DNA of 34,839 bases, taken from positions 1 through 34,839 of IMG/VR virus record IMGVR_UViG_3300031840_000012. One strand, written 5' to 3'. The notes under the pieces were generated by a model. The model did not search any database and had not been told where the DNA came from. It saw only the letters and a program-made list of their open reading frames with translations. Positions 15,667 through 24,700 of the stretch are shown here, in pieces. Made by a program: the position numbers and the translations under genes. The stretch comes from a virus. Each line of letters starts with the position of its first letter. Position 1 is the stretch's first letter.

Positions 15667-16780
15667 GATAAACTATTTTTCCTGCAATCATTACTGGACC
15701 AGAGCTAAGAGTTCCTGTAGCTCTCGCTTCATTATAGTCTTCTACAGTCTCGTAAGACCTGTCGGTATTTTTTATTAAGTCTTGTGCATTTCTTAAATAC
15801 TTAGATACATTAGGTAGATATATGTTATTTAATATTCCACCACCAGCAAGTCCTTGATCAAAACTTTGAAGCTGTTCAAAAAAGTACATGTCTTTTGCAA
15901 ACTTAGTATTGTTTATTATTACATTGCCAACTTTTTCTCCACCTACTTGATTATATTTCATCATTTGTTCAACAGGATTTGAGTATCCTTTTAAGGTTTC
16001 TAAATCTGCTACTTGTTTACCTAGTGATAATATAAGGTTAGCGTTTTGTTTCTGCTCCTCTTCTGATTTATTTGTTTCTATAGAAATTTGTCTATTTATA
16101 ATATCTATTTCTGTATTTATTTTATTAGGTATTACATTATTAATAAGAGAATTTTTTATTTCTCTTTGATCTCTAGTATCAGGTGGAGCATCTCTAAAGC
16201 TAGTAAACTTTCTAGCTCCAGTACCACCATATGTAGGATCAGATACAGATAGTGTTCTTAAATCTTCATAGCTATAACCACCTATATTAATATCCGTATA
16301 CTCTGATTTAGCATCATATCCTAGAATAGCAGCAAGCATATTACTTTGTCTGTCAATAGTTCCTCTATTCTCTAGTGATGGCTTGTAAAGATTTAAAGCG
16401 TTGTTTACTTTATCTACAAGAGACATGCTATTTACTTCACCGTCTTCTTCAGTAGACCAAGACTCTGCTTCTTTTATGATAGCTTGAATCTCGTCTTTTC
16501 TTAAATGATCAGACTTCTCTAGTTTCTTAGCTATCTGTTTTAATTTATTTAAACCGCCTGTCTCTAGTAAACCACTCTGTGCTTTTGCTGACCAACCATA
16601 ATCATCTAGTACACCTAAGTAACCTTGATATTCATTTGATAGTTTTTTTAAATCATCTAGTGCTTTTTTACCATAAGAGTTTGCCCAAGTGTATCTTTTT
16701 TCTGCTTGGTCATTCAAGGCTTTGACACGCCTAGCGTGAATGTCAGCCCACTCTTCACCAAATCCTGCCCACATTCCCAT
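15656..16780 (-). CDS. Probable internal virion protein of unknown function
   Basis: This 374-aa helical, hydrophilic protein starts with MGMWAGFGEEWADIHARRVK and has long charged helices (KKALDDLKKLSNEYQGYLG, LNKLKQIAKKLEKSDHLRK). A region around 225-275 (TEIDIINRQISIETNKSEEE) has coiled-coil character. No enzyme motif, signal peptide or membrane segment is visible. Its single-base overlap with the upstream gene and 11-base overlap with the 1356-aa core protein place it in the ejection-protein cluster, so a role in the internal core or in chaperoning core proteins is the reasonable inference. Confidence 0.6.
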   Translation of the reverse strand: MGMWAGFGEEWADIHARRVKALNDQAEKRYTWANSYGKKALDDLKKLSNEYQGYLGVLDDYGWSAKAQSGLLETGGLNKLKQIAKKLEKSDHLRKDEIQAIIKEAESWSTEEDGEVNSMSLVDKVNNALNLYKPSLENRGTIDRQSNMLAAILGYDAKSEYTDINIGGYSYEDLRTLSVSDPTYGGTGARKFTSFRDAPPDTRDQREIKNSLINNVIPNKINTEIDIINRQISIETNKSEEEQKQNANLILSLGKQVADLETLKGYSNPVEQMMKYNQVGGEKVGNVIINNTKFAKDMYFFEQLQSFDQGLAGGGILNNIYLPNVSKYLRNAQDLIKNTDRSYETVEDYNEARATGTLSSGPVMIAGKIVYHGG

Positions 16781-17595
16781 TAGACTGTTCTCCTACTCAT
16801 TCTACTCATTAGACCTTTATCTTCTGTCATTATTCCTCTAGGATCTTTTGTACCAAAGGGTCCATCATCAGGTGGTGCATCTTCAAATTCAAATTGTTCG
16901 TCTGGTAGTACTCGTTCAGGTCTATCTCCCATGTTAGTATTGTCTTGCATACTTGGGTCATCTAAAAGATTAAAGGGTTCTCCCCCTAAGTCTTCTATTT
17001 GATCTGCATCAGAACTATACTCAGGAAGATCTTCCATCACAGAATCATCAAAACCTAAAGGGTTATCAGAAAAACCTTCTGCATTTAATTCTGATGTAGG
17101 ATCTTTTTCTAAATCACTTTGAATGTTTTCTAATAGTTCAGTACCCTCATCAGAAGTTTTAGTTTTTTTAGACATTTTAATTCGTCTTTTTAAGATAGCT
17201 AATATTTTACTTTCTTCTTCTTCTTGTCGTTGTTCATCAGATACTTCATCACCTATTACATAATCTATGTCTAGCTCGTCACCTATAGTTTTTAATTGTT
17301 GTAACAATATATCAGATATAATAAGAGAAACGTCTAAAGAATATCTACCTTCCATTACATTCATGGTGTTCAATGTATCTCTTAACGCCATAAGAGGAAA
17401 GCCTATCTCCATTAAAACAGACAAATCATCTAGTACTTCTGGTTTATTTATACCATCAAGAACTTTTTGAAGAGCTATCTCAGGATCAGTATCCTCTGGT
17501 GGATTTTCCCATCTAGCATTCTTTGGTCTATCTGTCCATGACGATCCTGCAATAGGACCGTTTAAAAGATAATTGTCTAGTTCACTTTTTCTCAT
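16780..17595 (-). CDS. Acidic virion-associated protein of unknown function
   Basis: The 271-aa protein has a helical first half (LSVLMEIGFPLMALRDTLN, LIISDILLQQLKTIGDELD) and an acidic, apparently disordered second half rich in D, E, P and S. It ends in a basic KGLMSRMSRRTV tail. That tail resembles the KGLMSRPDYKRK near the end of the partial gene at the window's right edge. The ribosome binding site is weak (AGAGAG), so translation may depend on the gene upstream, six bases away. Its position within the ejection cluster suggests a virion or assembly role; nothing identifies it further. Confidence 0.6.
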   Translation of the reverse strand: MRKSELDNYLLNGPIAGSSWTDRPKNARWENPPEDTDPEIALQKVLDGINKPEVLDDLSVLMEIGFPLMALRDTLNTMNVMEGRYSLDVSLIISDILLQQLKTIGDELDIDYVIGDEVSDEQRQEEEESKILAILKRRIKMSKKTKTSDEGTELLENIQSDLEKDPTSELNAEGFSDNPLGFDDSVMEDLPEYSSDADQIEDLGGEPFNLLDDPSMQDNTNMGDRPERVLPDEQFEFEDAPPDDGPFGTKDPRGIMTEDKGLMSRMSRRTV

Positions 17596-17601
17596 TAGTC
17601 A

Positions 17602-18609
17602 TTACTCTCTTTTTTTTGTAGTAGGTCGTAGTATAGGTTTTATCATTCGTTCTGTTTTTACTTTAGGTCTTATTCTAGGAACTAAAGGTTTACTGTTATA
17701 AATGTTAGCGAATGTCTCTGCAGATGTAACTTTAAGACCCAGCTCTTTAGCTAATGCATCTACATATTTAGTTCCCTTTACACCATTACCGTCTACACTA
17801 ACTATGCCTTTTTCTATATAATTTTTAGTATTACCGTATCCTTGTTGGGCAAACCCTAAAGCTGCTATTTTGTCATCACTACTTAATTTTTTATATGCAT
17901 CTAACTTCATTAATCTTTTGTGGTTAGATTGTACAAAAGCTGCATAATATTTTTCTTGTAAGTTAGGATCATCTTTAAACATTTGTCGAGATGTTTTATC
18001 TTTGCCTACTGAAGGTAAGGTACTGTCATACTCTCTAGCATCGCTAAGTGCAGATGGACCCATCATAAATCTACCTGTATACTTACCTTTTTCAGCATCA
18101 TAATCTTTTACATTAGATTCAATACCATGTATAGTTTCTTTAAAAGTATTCCATTGATCTTTATCTTTAAATATTCCTCGTAAGTCTTTAGGTACATCTA
18201 ATTTTAAATCTCCTAATCTGTCCTCACTGCCACCATAAAAATTAGTATCTCTATATTTACTATATTTATTCTCTGTTTCAGAAGTATCTTCAGGTTGAAA
18301 ACTTTTACCTGCACTCTTTATTAAATCACTGTACGAATCAAAATACTTTTTAACATACTTTTTTTCTAGTACAGCAGATCTATCTAGATCTACAGCAACA
18401 TTTTCTGCTTCTTTTAGTCTTTCTGTTGAAGATAAAGGTCGAGTAACAATACCTCTAGAGGAATCTACTTTTACAGGCTCTCCTTTTTTTGTAACTATGG
18501 CATCAGGTCTAGTCATGTCACCAAAAAAACTCTCTATATACTCATCAGTTTCAGTTCTTACACTATCAAAAACATTCTTAAACCAACTTGTTACACTTTT
18601 ATCTGCCAT
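17602..18609 (-). CDS. Virion lytic transglycosylase-like protein
   Basis: The 335-aa protein has a C-terminal region resembling the lysozyme-like (SLT) domains of phage virions. FKETIHGIES gives the candidate catalytic Glu164, then GRFMMGPSALSDA (179-191) matches the usual G-(K/R)-(Y/F)-Q-M-x-P-x-T/A-L block, then FKDDPNLQEKYYAAFVQSNH (211-230), and AALGFAQQGYGNTKNYIEKG with VDGNGVKGTKYVDAL (249-286). Such domains cut peptidoglycan locally so the tail or ejected proteins can cross the wall. The N-terminal 150 residues are charged and may anchor it in the virion. The C-terminal tail is proline- and lysine-rich. It sits between the 860-aa repeat protein and the other core genes, the expected place. 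Confidence 0.72.
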   Translation of the reverse strand: MADKSVTSWFKNVFDSVRTETDEYIESFFGDMTRPDAIVTKKGEPVKVDSSRGIVTRPLSSTERLKEAENVAVDLDRSAVLEKKYVKKYFDSYSDLIKSAGKSFQPEDTSETENKYSKYRDTNFYGGSEDRLGDLKLDVPKDLRGIFKDKDQWNTFKETIHGIESNVKDYDAEKGKYTGRFMMGPSALSDAREYDSTLPSVGKDKTSRQMFKDDPNLQEKYYAAFVQSNHKRLMKLDAYKKLSSDDKIAALGFAQQGYGNTKNYIEKGIVSVDGNGVKGTKYVDALAKELGLKVTSAETFANIYNSKPLVPRIRPKVKTERMIKPILRPTTKKRE

Positions 18610-18618
18610 TATTACTTC

Positions 18619-21201
18619 CTACCCAAAAATATTACCTACAAAACCGTCTAGTATTGTAGCTAAAAATTTACCTTTTCCTACACTGTCTGCTAATGCTTCT
18701 GCTTGTTCACCTGTTAATTTTGCAACAGCAACTTGAACTGCACGATCTGCTGCTTTCTCAGAACTATTAAAAGCAAAAGACATTAGATCTCTTTCTCTTT
18801 GCCATAGTTGATCTAGTGCTGTACCAGTTAAGCCATTAACAGTTTTAGCGTACTCCATGTTAGCCTCATTAGCTGCGGCAGTATTAAGAGTAGTAGCATT
18901 TTGTCTCCACTGTACATTAGCTTGAGCAATCTCTAAAGCATTCTTTGCATTAAATTGATCTCTTTGATTTTCTAGTTCAGCATTAAATCTATTAATTGTA
19001 TTTACACTTTCAGCATCAAACTGTGACATTGCATTTGTTTGTGCAGAATTAAATTGATTTGTTTGGTTTGCAAGAGACGCAAAGTATTGTTGTGTTTGAT
19101 TTTCAGATGTAGCATTAAACTGACTAGCTGCATTTTCCGCAGCTTGATCTGTAAATAGTGAAGCCATAATTTGTTGATTCTTAAACATAGTAGTTTGCTG
19201 CTCATTACTTAGGTTTTGCATATCCATCTGCATAAAGTTCTGAGCATTCTGGACTGCAGCTTGTTGTCTATTGTTTAAGTTTGATATGTCTAGCTGTGAT
19301 AGTGCAGCAGCTTCAGCCATAACCATAGCTTGTGAGTTAGTTAAGTTAGCCATGTTCATTGTGTTAGCTGCTCGTCCATTCTCTAGAGCTATCTGTTGCT
19401 CTGCAGTAAAGTTCATGTTAGCTATATCACCTATACGTGCAGAGTTAGCTACTCGTGCTTGGAACTCTTGGTCAAACTCTTGACCTATAAATGTAGCACG
19501 TTGCTGTGCTGCAAGCATAGCACGTTGTTGTCTGTTTGATAAGTTCTGTGCTTCAAATTGTGCAGTCGTTGCAGCATCAGCTTGAGCTATAGGTAGTGCA
19601 GACTCCATAGCTGCTTGTACAAGAGCTTGTCCTGCCATGCTTGATGCACCTAATCCTCGTGCTGCCATAGCTGCTGTAGCTGCTCTCATTGCTCCTGCTG
19701 CCCATACTGGTGTTTCACCACCCTCAAAGTCATCCATGAGTGTGTCAAGTTGACCTTTAACTGTAGCTTTCTTTGAAGGTGTTGCAGTAGCAGCTTCTAC
19801 TTGCTCTGTAAACGCAGCGGCTGTAGCTGCATTAGCAGCCCCACTTACTATTTCGCCATCTTCTATCTTACGAGTAACAGGGTTCTGCATTACATTTGCT
19901 GTACCTTGTGCAGCTTGTAAGTCAGATACTGCAGACTTATCTTCTGTTGCAGCAGTTACTTGAGCGTCATCACTTACTGCACCTGTAGCCCCAGTCATTC
20001 CTTCCGTTGCAGTCTTAACGTCACCTGCTACTTTTGTAGTTGTTGCTACACCTGCAGGGTCTTGTGCTGTTGGAACTGCGACAGAAGACACATCAGTTGC
20101 AGTAGGAACAGCAGCAGAAGGATCACCTGTAACTTGACCTGTACCTTCAGCTATTTCAGTATAGGCAGACGGTACTATGTTCTCAGTTACACCAGCAGTA
20201 ATAACACTGCCCGGATCAGTGTACGTTTTAGTCATCATGTCTTTTTGTGCGTCAGCTAACTTGTTTAAGTCAGATGGGGGTAACGATGGTCTTGGCATTG
20301 TTGAATCAGGACCAACTTGATAAGCTTTATACATTTCAAGTTGTGCTTTTTTCAATCCTTCTGGGTCATTTTGAAACCCTCTACCAATCCCTAACGGTCC
20401 TGCATCCATAGTACCTAGCTTTTTATTTTCAGGACTATTCATCCACTCTTCAAAACTTAATCCTGCTTTTATAGGAGTTTGTGGAGATGTAGGTTGAGCA
20501 AATAATTGTGCTGGAGGAAGTTGCCCACCCGGTCTTCCAAAAGGCATAGGCATTGGTCGATTTATATTACTTAGATCTGGTTGTTGACCAAACCGTCTAG
20601 TATCTGCTCGTGCTATTTTGCTATCTGGTTGATAGGGTCTTAATTCACCACCCGGCCTTGGCATTACGTCTGGTCTTGTTGGAAAATAAGACGGTGGTAT
20701 CTGGCCTTCTTCAAATATTCCCGTCCCAGCCGGAATTTGACTTGGCATTACATCTGGTCTATTATCACCGGGTCGCCTACGGCTTACTATAGGTAAGGGT
20801 GGTTGTTGTTGCATTCCACCGTGCTGGTAACCTCTAGCTGGCCTCATTCTATCTTGCGGTTGAGCAAACCTTTGTTGCATCTTATTAGCTACAGCATCTT
20901 GTTGATCTATAGCAAACTCAGAGAACTCAGGGTTATCCTTCATTTCTTCTTTGACTCGTGGGTCACCTAGTTCATCAGGAGCAAATATATAGCCACCTTT
21001 AGCTGCCATTACAGGTCTACCTTCAAGTATTTGATTATACATTCCAACTCTAGCAGCTATAGCAGGATTAGAAGCCATGAGTTGATCAATAGCTTTTTGA
21101 TTAAAAGGCTTATCACTTTTAATACCAACCATAGGAAGTACACGCTCATTCATGTCTTTGAGTGAAATCTTTTGCCTATTAGGGTTCTGTTCCTTCGCCA
21201 T
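18619..21201 (-). CDS. Repeat-rich virion protein, probable internal/ejection protein
   Basis: The 860-aa protein has three zones. Residues 1-250 are proline-, glutamine- and glycine-rich and include AAKGGYIFAPDELGD. Residues 250-540 are alanine/threonine/valine-rich low complexity. From about 550 to 690 there are repeated N-L-x-N-x-Q-Q units (NLSNRQQRAM, NLTNSQAMVM, NLNNRQQAAV, NLSNEQQTTM), followed to about 760 by QFNA/RFNA units. The last 17 residues are hydrophobic (KFLATILDGFVGNIFG). I recall similar N-L-x-N-x-Q-Q proteins in marine podoviruses annotated only as structural. A long flexible or helical repeat protein with a membrane-active end next to core and transglycosylase genes fits an ejected protein, by inference. 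The start has AAGGA eleven bases upstream. Confidence 0.65.
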   Translation of the reverse strand: MAKEQNPNRQKISLKDMNERVLPMVGIKSDKPFNQKAIDQLMASNPAIAARVGMYNQILEGRPVMAAKGGYIFAPDELGDPRVKEEMKDNPEFSEFAIDQQDAVANKMQQRFAQPQDRMRPARGYQHGGMQQQPPLPIVSRRRPGDNRPDVMPSQIPAGTGIFEEGQIPPSYFPTRPDVMPRPGGELRPYQPDSKIARADTRRFGQQPDLSNINRPMPMPFGRPGGQLPPAQLFAQPTSPQTPIKAGLSFEEWMNSPENKKLGTMDAGPLGIGRGFQNDPEGLKKAQLEMYKAYQVGPDSTMPRPSLPPSDLNKLADAQKDMMTKTYTDPGSVITAGVTENIVPSAYTEIAEGTGQVTGDPSAAVPTATDVSSVAVPTAQDPAGVATTTKVAGDVKTATEGMTGATGAVSDDAQVTAATEDKSAVSDLQAAQGTANVMQNPVTRKIEDGEIVSGAANAATAAAFTEQVEAATATPSKKATVKGQLDTLMDDFEGGETPVWAAGAMRAATAAMAARGLGASSMAGQALVQAAMESALPIAQADAATTAQFEAQNLSNRQQRAMLAAQQRATFIGQEFDQEFQARVANSARIGDIANMNFTAEQQIALENGRAANTMNMANLTNSQAMVMAEAAALSQLDISNLNNRQQAAVQNAQNFMQMDMQNLSNEQQTTMFKNQQIMASLFTDQAAENAASQFNATSENQTQQYFASLANQTNQFNSAQTNAMSQFDAESVNTINRFNAELENQRDQFNAKNALEIAQANVQWRQNATTLNTAAANEANMEYAKTVNGLTGTALDQLWQRERDLMSFAFNSSEKAADRAVQVAVAKLTGEQAEALADSVGKGKFLATILDGFVGNIFG

Positions 21202-21216
21202 TTGTTTTTATCCTTA

Positions 21217-21492
21217 CTAATCCTTAGATGCTATACGTTCTACGTGAGTTCGTATTGCTTTTATGTTCTCATCTATTCGTGCTAGAGCTACAGCTTGGCC
21301 TTGCACTGCCATCTCTAGCTTCTCTGTTCGTGTTTCTAATCTGATGAGGTTTGTTGCATTAGCTTCAATGCTAGATTGCATTTGTGATACAGTCCACACG
21401 ATGGCGGCTGCTTGTAGTACAAGTGCTACTATAAGTGTTACAGGTACAGACTTGCTAAGATGCCAACTGTTGTTTTGTTCTGCAGTAGTCAT
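21217..21492 (-). CDS. Small membrane protein, candidate holin or spanin-like
   Basis: ATG 21492 has AAGGA eight bases upstream and gives 91 aa; a longer in-frame start at 21543 would run into the neighbouring gene and lacks this site. A short N-terminus ending WHLSKSV leads to one transmembrane helix (PVTLIVALVLQAAAIVWTV). A heptad-patterned coiled coil follows (ATNLIRLETRTEKLEMAVQ, IDENIKAIRTHVERI). One membrane helix plus a coiled coil is seen in phage lysis-cassette proteins of the holin or Rz type, and similar proteins often sit near tail fibre or lysis genes. No endolysin gene is adjacent, so the lysis role is inferred. Confidence 0.6.
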   Translation of the reverse strand: MTTAEQNNSWHLSKSVPVTLIVALVLQAAAIVWTVSQMQSSIEANATNLIRLETRTEKLEMAVQGQAVALARIDENIKAIRTHVERIASKD

Positions 21493-21505
21493 AAGGTTAT
21501 TCCTT

Positions 21506-21748
21506 TTAAGAAGCAGTGTACCCTTTACCTGCTGTAATAGCATTGGTTGTAGCCGTCATTGACTCACTACCCCAATCAGATTTAGCTTTCATTAGCTCAA
21601 GATGCTCAACATTTCTGTCTACTGCTGATTGCCTATATGCGGCTGATCTATCAGCCATGCTGTTGCCAGCTATCACAGCATTAATAAGGTCTATTGAGTG
21701 ACCCATTGCTGTGTAATCTTTTGCTTTTTCTTCTGTAGTTCTAGCCAT
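21506..21748 (-). CDS. 80-aa protein of unknown function
   Basis: The protein is small, mainly helical and alanine/serine-rich (EEKAKDYTAMGHSIDLINAV, RSAAYRQSAVDRNVEHLEL). It has no membrane segment or known motif. It has AAGGA about nine bases before its ATG. It follows the fibre gene by five bases and precedes the membrane protein by thirteen, so it is likely co-expressed with both; a minor virion or lysis accessory role is possible. Confidence 0.65.
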   Translation of the reverse strand: MARTTEEKAKDYTAMGHSIDLINAVIAGNSMADRSAAYRQSAVDRNVEHLELMKAKSDWGSESMTATTNAITAGKGYTAS

Positions 21749-21753
21749 TTTAT

Positions 21754-24700
21754 TTATCCTTCTAGTTCTTCAATACGATCTAGTGCCGCATCTAGTTTGG
21801 TTGATAGTTCTTGTATTGATTTAACGAGGATAGGTACAAATTTGCTGTACTGGATGCCATACTGTTTACCATCCTCTGTAATACTTGTTGTTAAATTAGT
21901 TTTATCAGCTATTTTATGTCCATATTTTTCTTCAAGAACTTCTACGTCTTGTGCCAAGAAACCTATGTCAGACCAATCTTCTTTATGTGTTCCGTCATGT
22001 ACAACGTCATCTAAGTCTATAGTATCATCTGATAAATCTACATACTTACTTCTTTTATCCCAACGATATGTAACAGGCTCTAGTTCTTTAACAAAGTCTA
22101 AACCCATCTTAACTGGCTCTACATCTGTCTTATCTCGTTTGTCTGAAGCTACTGTCCAATCTACTTGGATGTGTGCGTTCTGTATGTTTTCATCGCCTAA
22201 ACAAATGTTATTATCCGCTGTTGTTATATTTCCTCCGGGACTTCCTGTAATCCCTGCATTAAAACCAAGTATTAAACAGTTTGCGGAACTAGTCATATTT
22301 CCACCAGCTTGTCCACCAACAATAGTTACACTAGAAACACTGCCAGTAAGATTATATCCTGAGTTGTCTCCCACCACCACACAGTTATTGCCTGTCATTG
22401 CACCACCTGCAGCCGCATTATCTCCGATAATAATACATTGCTGAGCTGTTGTTAAAGCGGCTGCTACATTATTACCAACAAATACATTTTCAGTTCCTGT
22501 TGTACAATTTACACCTGCGGCTTGACCAAGAGCAACATTACTAACGGCTGTAGTTAGATTGGCTAATGCACTTCTACCAACCGCTGTGTTCTGCGCTCCT
22601 GTAGTGTTGTCTAACAATGCCCCAGCACCAACTGCTGTGTTGTTATTTGCTGTAGTGTTAGCACCTAAAGCACCATTACCTAGTGCTGTGTTGTCTGAAC
22701 CTGTAGTGTTTGCATCTAATGCAGTATCGCCTAGTGCAGCATTTCTGTTTCCTGTTGTGTTTGCTACCATAGATGAATAACCTACGGCTACATTTTCTGC
22801 ACCTGTTGTTGATACTCTCATAGCCAAACCACCCACCGCAGTATTACGGGTTGCCGTTGTGCTAGTTGTTAATGCATCATATCCCATTGCTACGTTATAA
22901 CCATCTTGAGCACCACTTGGATTATGCGCTCCTAATGCGGCTCTACCAACAGCCACGTTTCTACTACCTGTGTCACTAGTTCCTAAAGCATTTATTCCAA
23001 CTGCTACATTATCTGAACCTGTAGTGTTTGCGTCTAAAGAATTTGTACCAACAGCTGTATTCTGAGCCCCTGTAGTGTTAGCCCCTAATGCTAAATCTCC
23101 AACGGCTACGTTGTTAGCTGCGGTAGTGTTGGACTGCAAAGTTCGTGTCCCCAACGCAGTGTTGTTTGTTCCTGTAGTGTTAGCTAACATCGAATCTTTT
23201 CCAAAAGCAGAGTTGGTATCGCCTGTAGTGTTTACTGCTAAAGCTTGAAAACCAACCGCAGTATTATTACCTGCTGTAGTATTAAGCTGTAAAGCATTTC
23301 TACCTATACCAACATTATTATCTGCTGTTGTGTTGTTTTGTAATGCAGCTTGTCCCATAGCAGTATTACTACTTCCTGAGGTATTGCTAGTTAAAGAATT
23401 ATCACCAACTCCAACATTATAATTACCATTTGTTTGAGCATCTAATGCATTTTGGCCAACTGCAACATTTTGAGTTCCAGTAGTGTTGGCTCCTAAAGCG
23501 TTGTAACCAACAGCCGTATTGCCAGCCGCTGTAGTATTAGCATCTAGTGCTTGCGCTCCAACTGCCGTATTCTGACCCCCTGTAGTAGTCGCCAACATAG
23601 AAGCATAACCAATAGCTGTGTTGTTACCTGATGTAGTAGCACTTGTTAAAGAATTTTGCCCAACAGCTACATTTTGCCCTCCTGTAGTTAGTGCATCACC
23701 AGACACAGCACCAATAAGAGTGTTAAGTGAGCCTGTAGTTATTAATTTACCTGCGTTAAGCCCTACTGCTGTGTTGTAAACATCTGTAGATGAACCATTA
23801 CTTTGAGTCATCAAAGCATTATTACCAATAGCAACTGAAAACTGTCCTGCAACTTCTGCTCCTAAAGCACCATTACCTACAGCAGTATTATTTGTACCTG
23901 TAGTATTAGCATCTAAAGCACTTTCACCTATTGCTACATTGGAAGAACCTGTTGTGTTTGCTCCTAAAGAAGATTTACCAACTGCTGTGTTGTTAGATGC
24001 TGTAGTGTTTGCGTCTAAAGCTCCATACCCAACTGCTGTGTTGTTATCTCCAGTCGTAATTGCAGTACCAGCTTCGTCACCCACAACAGTATTGTAGTTA
24101 CCGCCAGATTGTATTGAATTACCAGCATTTACCCCTGCTCTGAAGTTAGATGTTCCTGCTGAAGCAGTAATAATATCTGCACCATCTGCAAAGGTAACGT
24201 CTGCCGCAAAATTAGCCGCACCATCTACATCTATTGCATCAAGGTTTGATGTACCGTCTACATCTAAGTCACCATTGAAGTCTGCATTTCCTGCAAGAGT
24301 TAGAGTAGATGCCATATCTACTGCACCGTCAATGTCTACAACGTCTAAGTTAGTTGTACCGTCTACATCTATGTTGCCAGATATGTCTAATTCTGTGCCT
24401 ATTAATTTTTGTGTAAGTGTTACTACACCGTCACTTGCAATGGCGATTGCATCTGCATCTCCAACTGAACCAATTTGTCCAGCATTAGCAATAGTAATAC
24501 CACCACTATGAATGTCTCTACCAGTAAAGGTTGCAACACCATCAACTTGTAGTGTTGATGCCATATCTACAGCACCGTCTATATCAACTATATCTAAGTT
24601 GGCTGTACCATCTATATCTATGTTACCAGAAATATCAAGAGAACCAGCTTGTAGTGCGCCATCAGTAACAGTAAGATTTCCTGTTGAAGATCCTGTAGCT

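Noticed and set aside
21698-22444. 248-codon plus-strand frame opposite the fibre gene, with others across 22.5-26.3 kb
   Set aside because: They are shadows of the repetitive low-stop composition of the fibre; their serine/proline/valine-rich products and lack of ribosome binding sites do not look like genes.
22170-24100. Regular ~51-bp repeats that could suggest a CRISPR-like or satellite array
   Set aside because: The repeats are in frame within one long coding sequence, have no constant repeat/unique spacer structure, and encode known-type beta-roll units.
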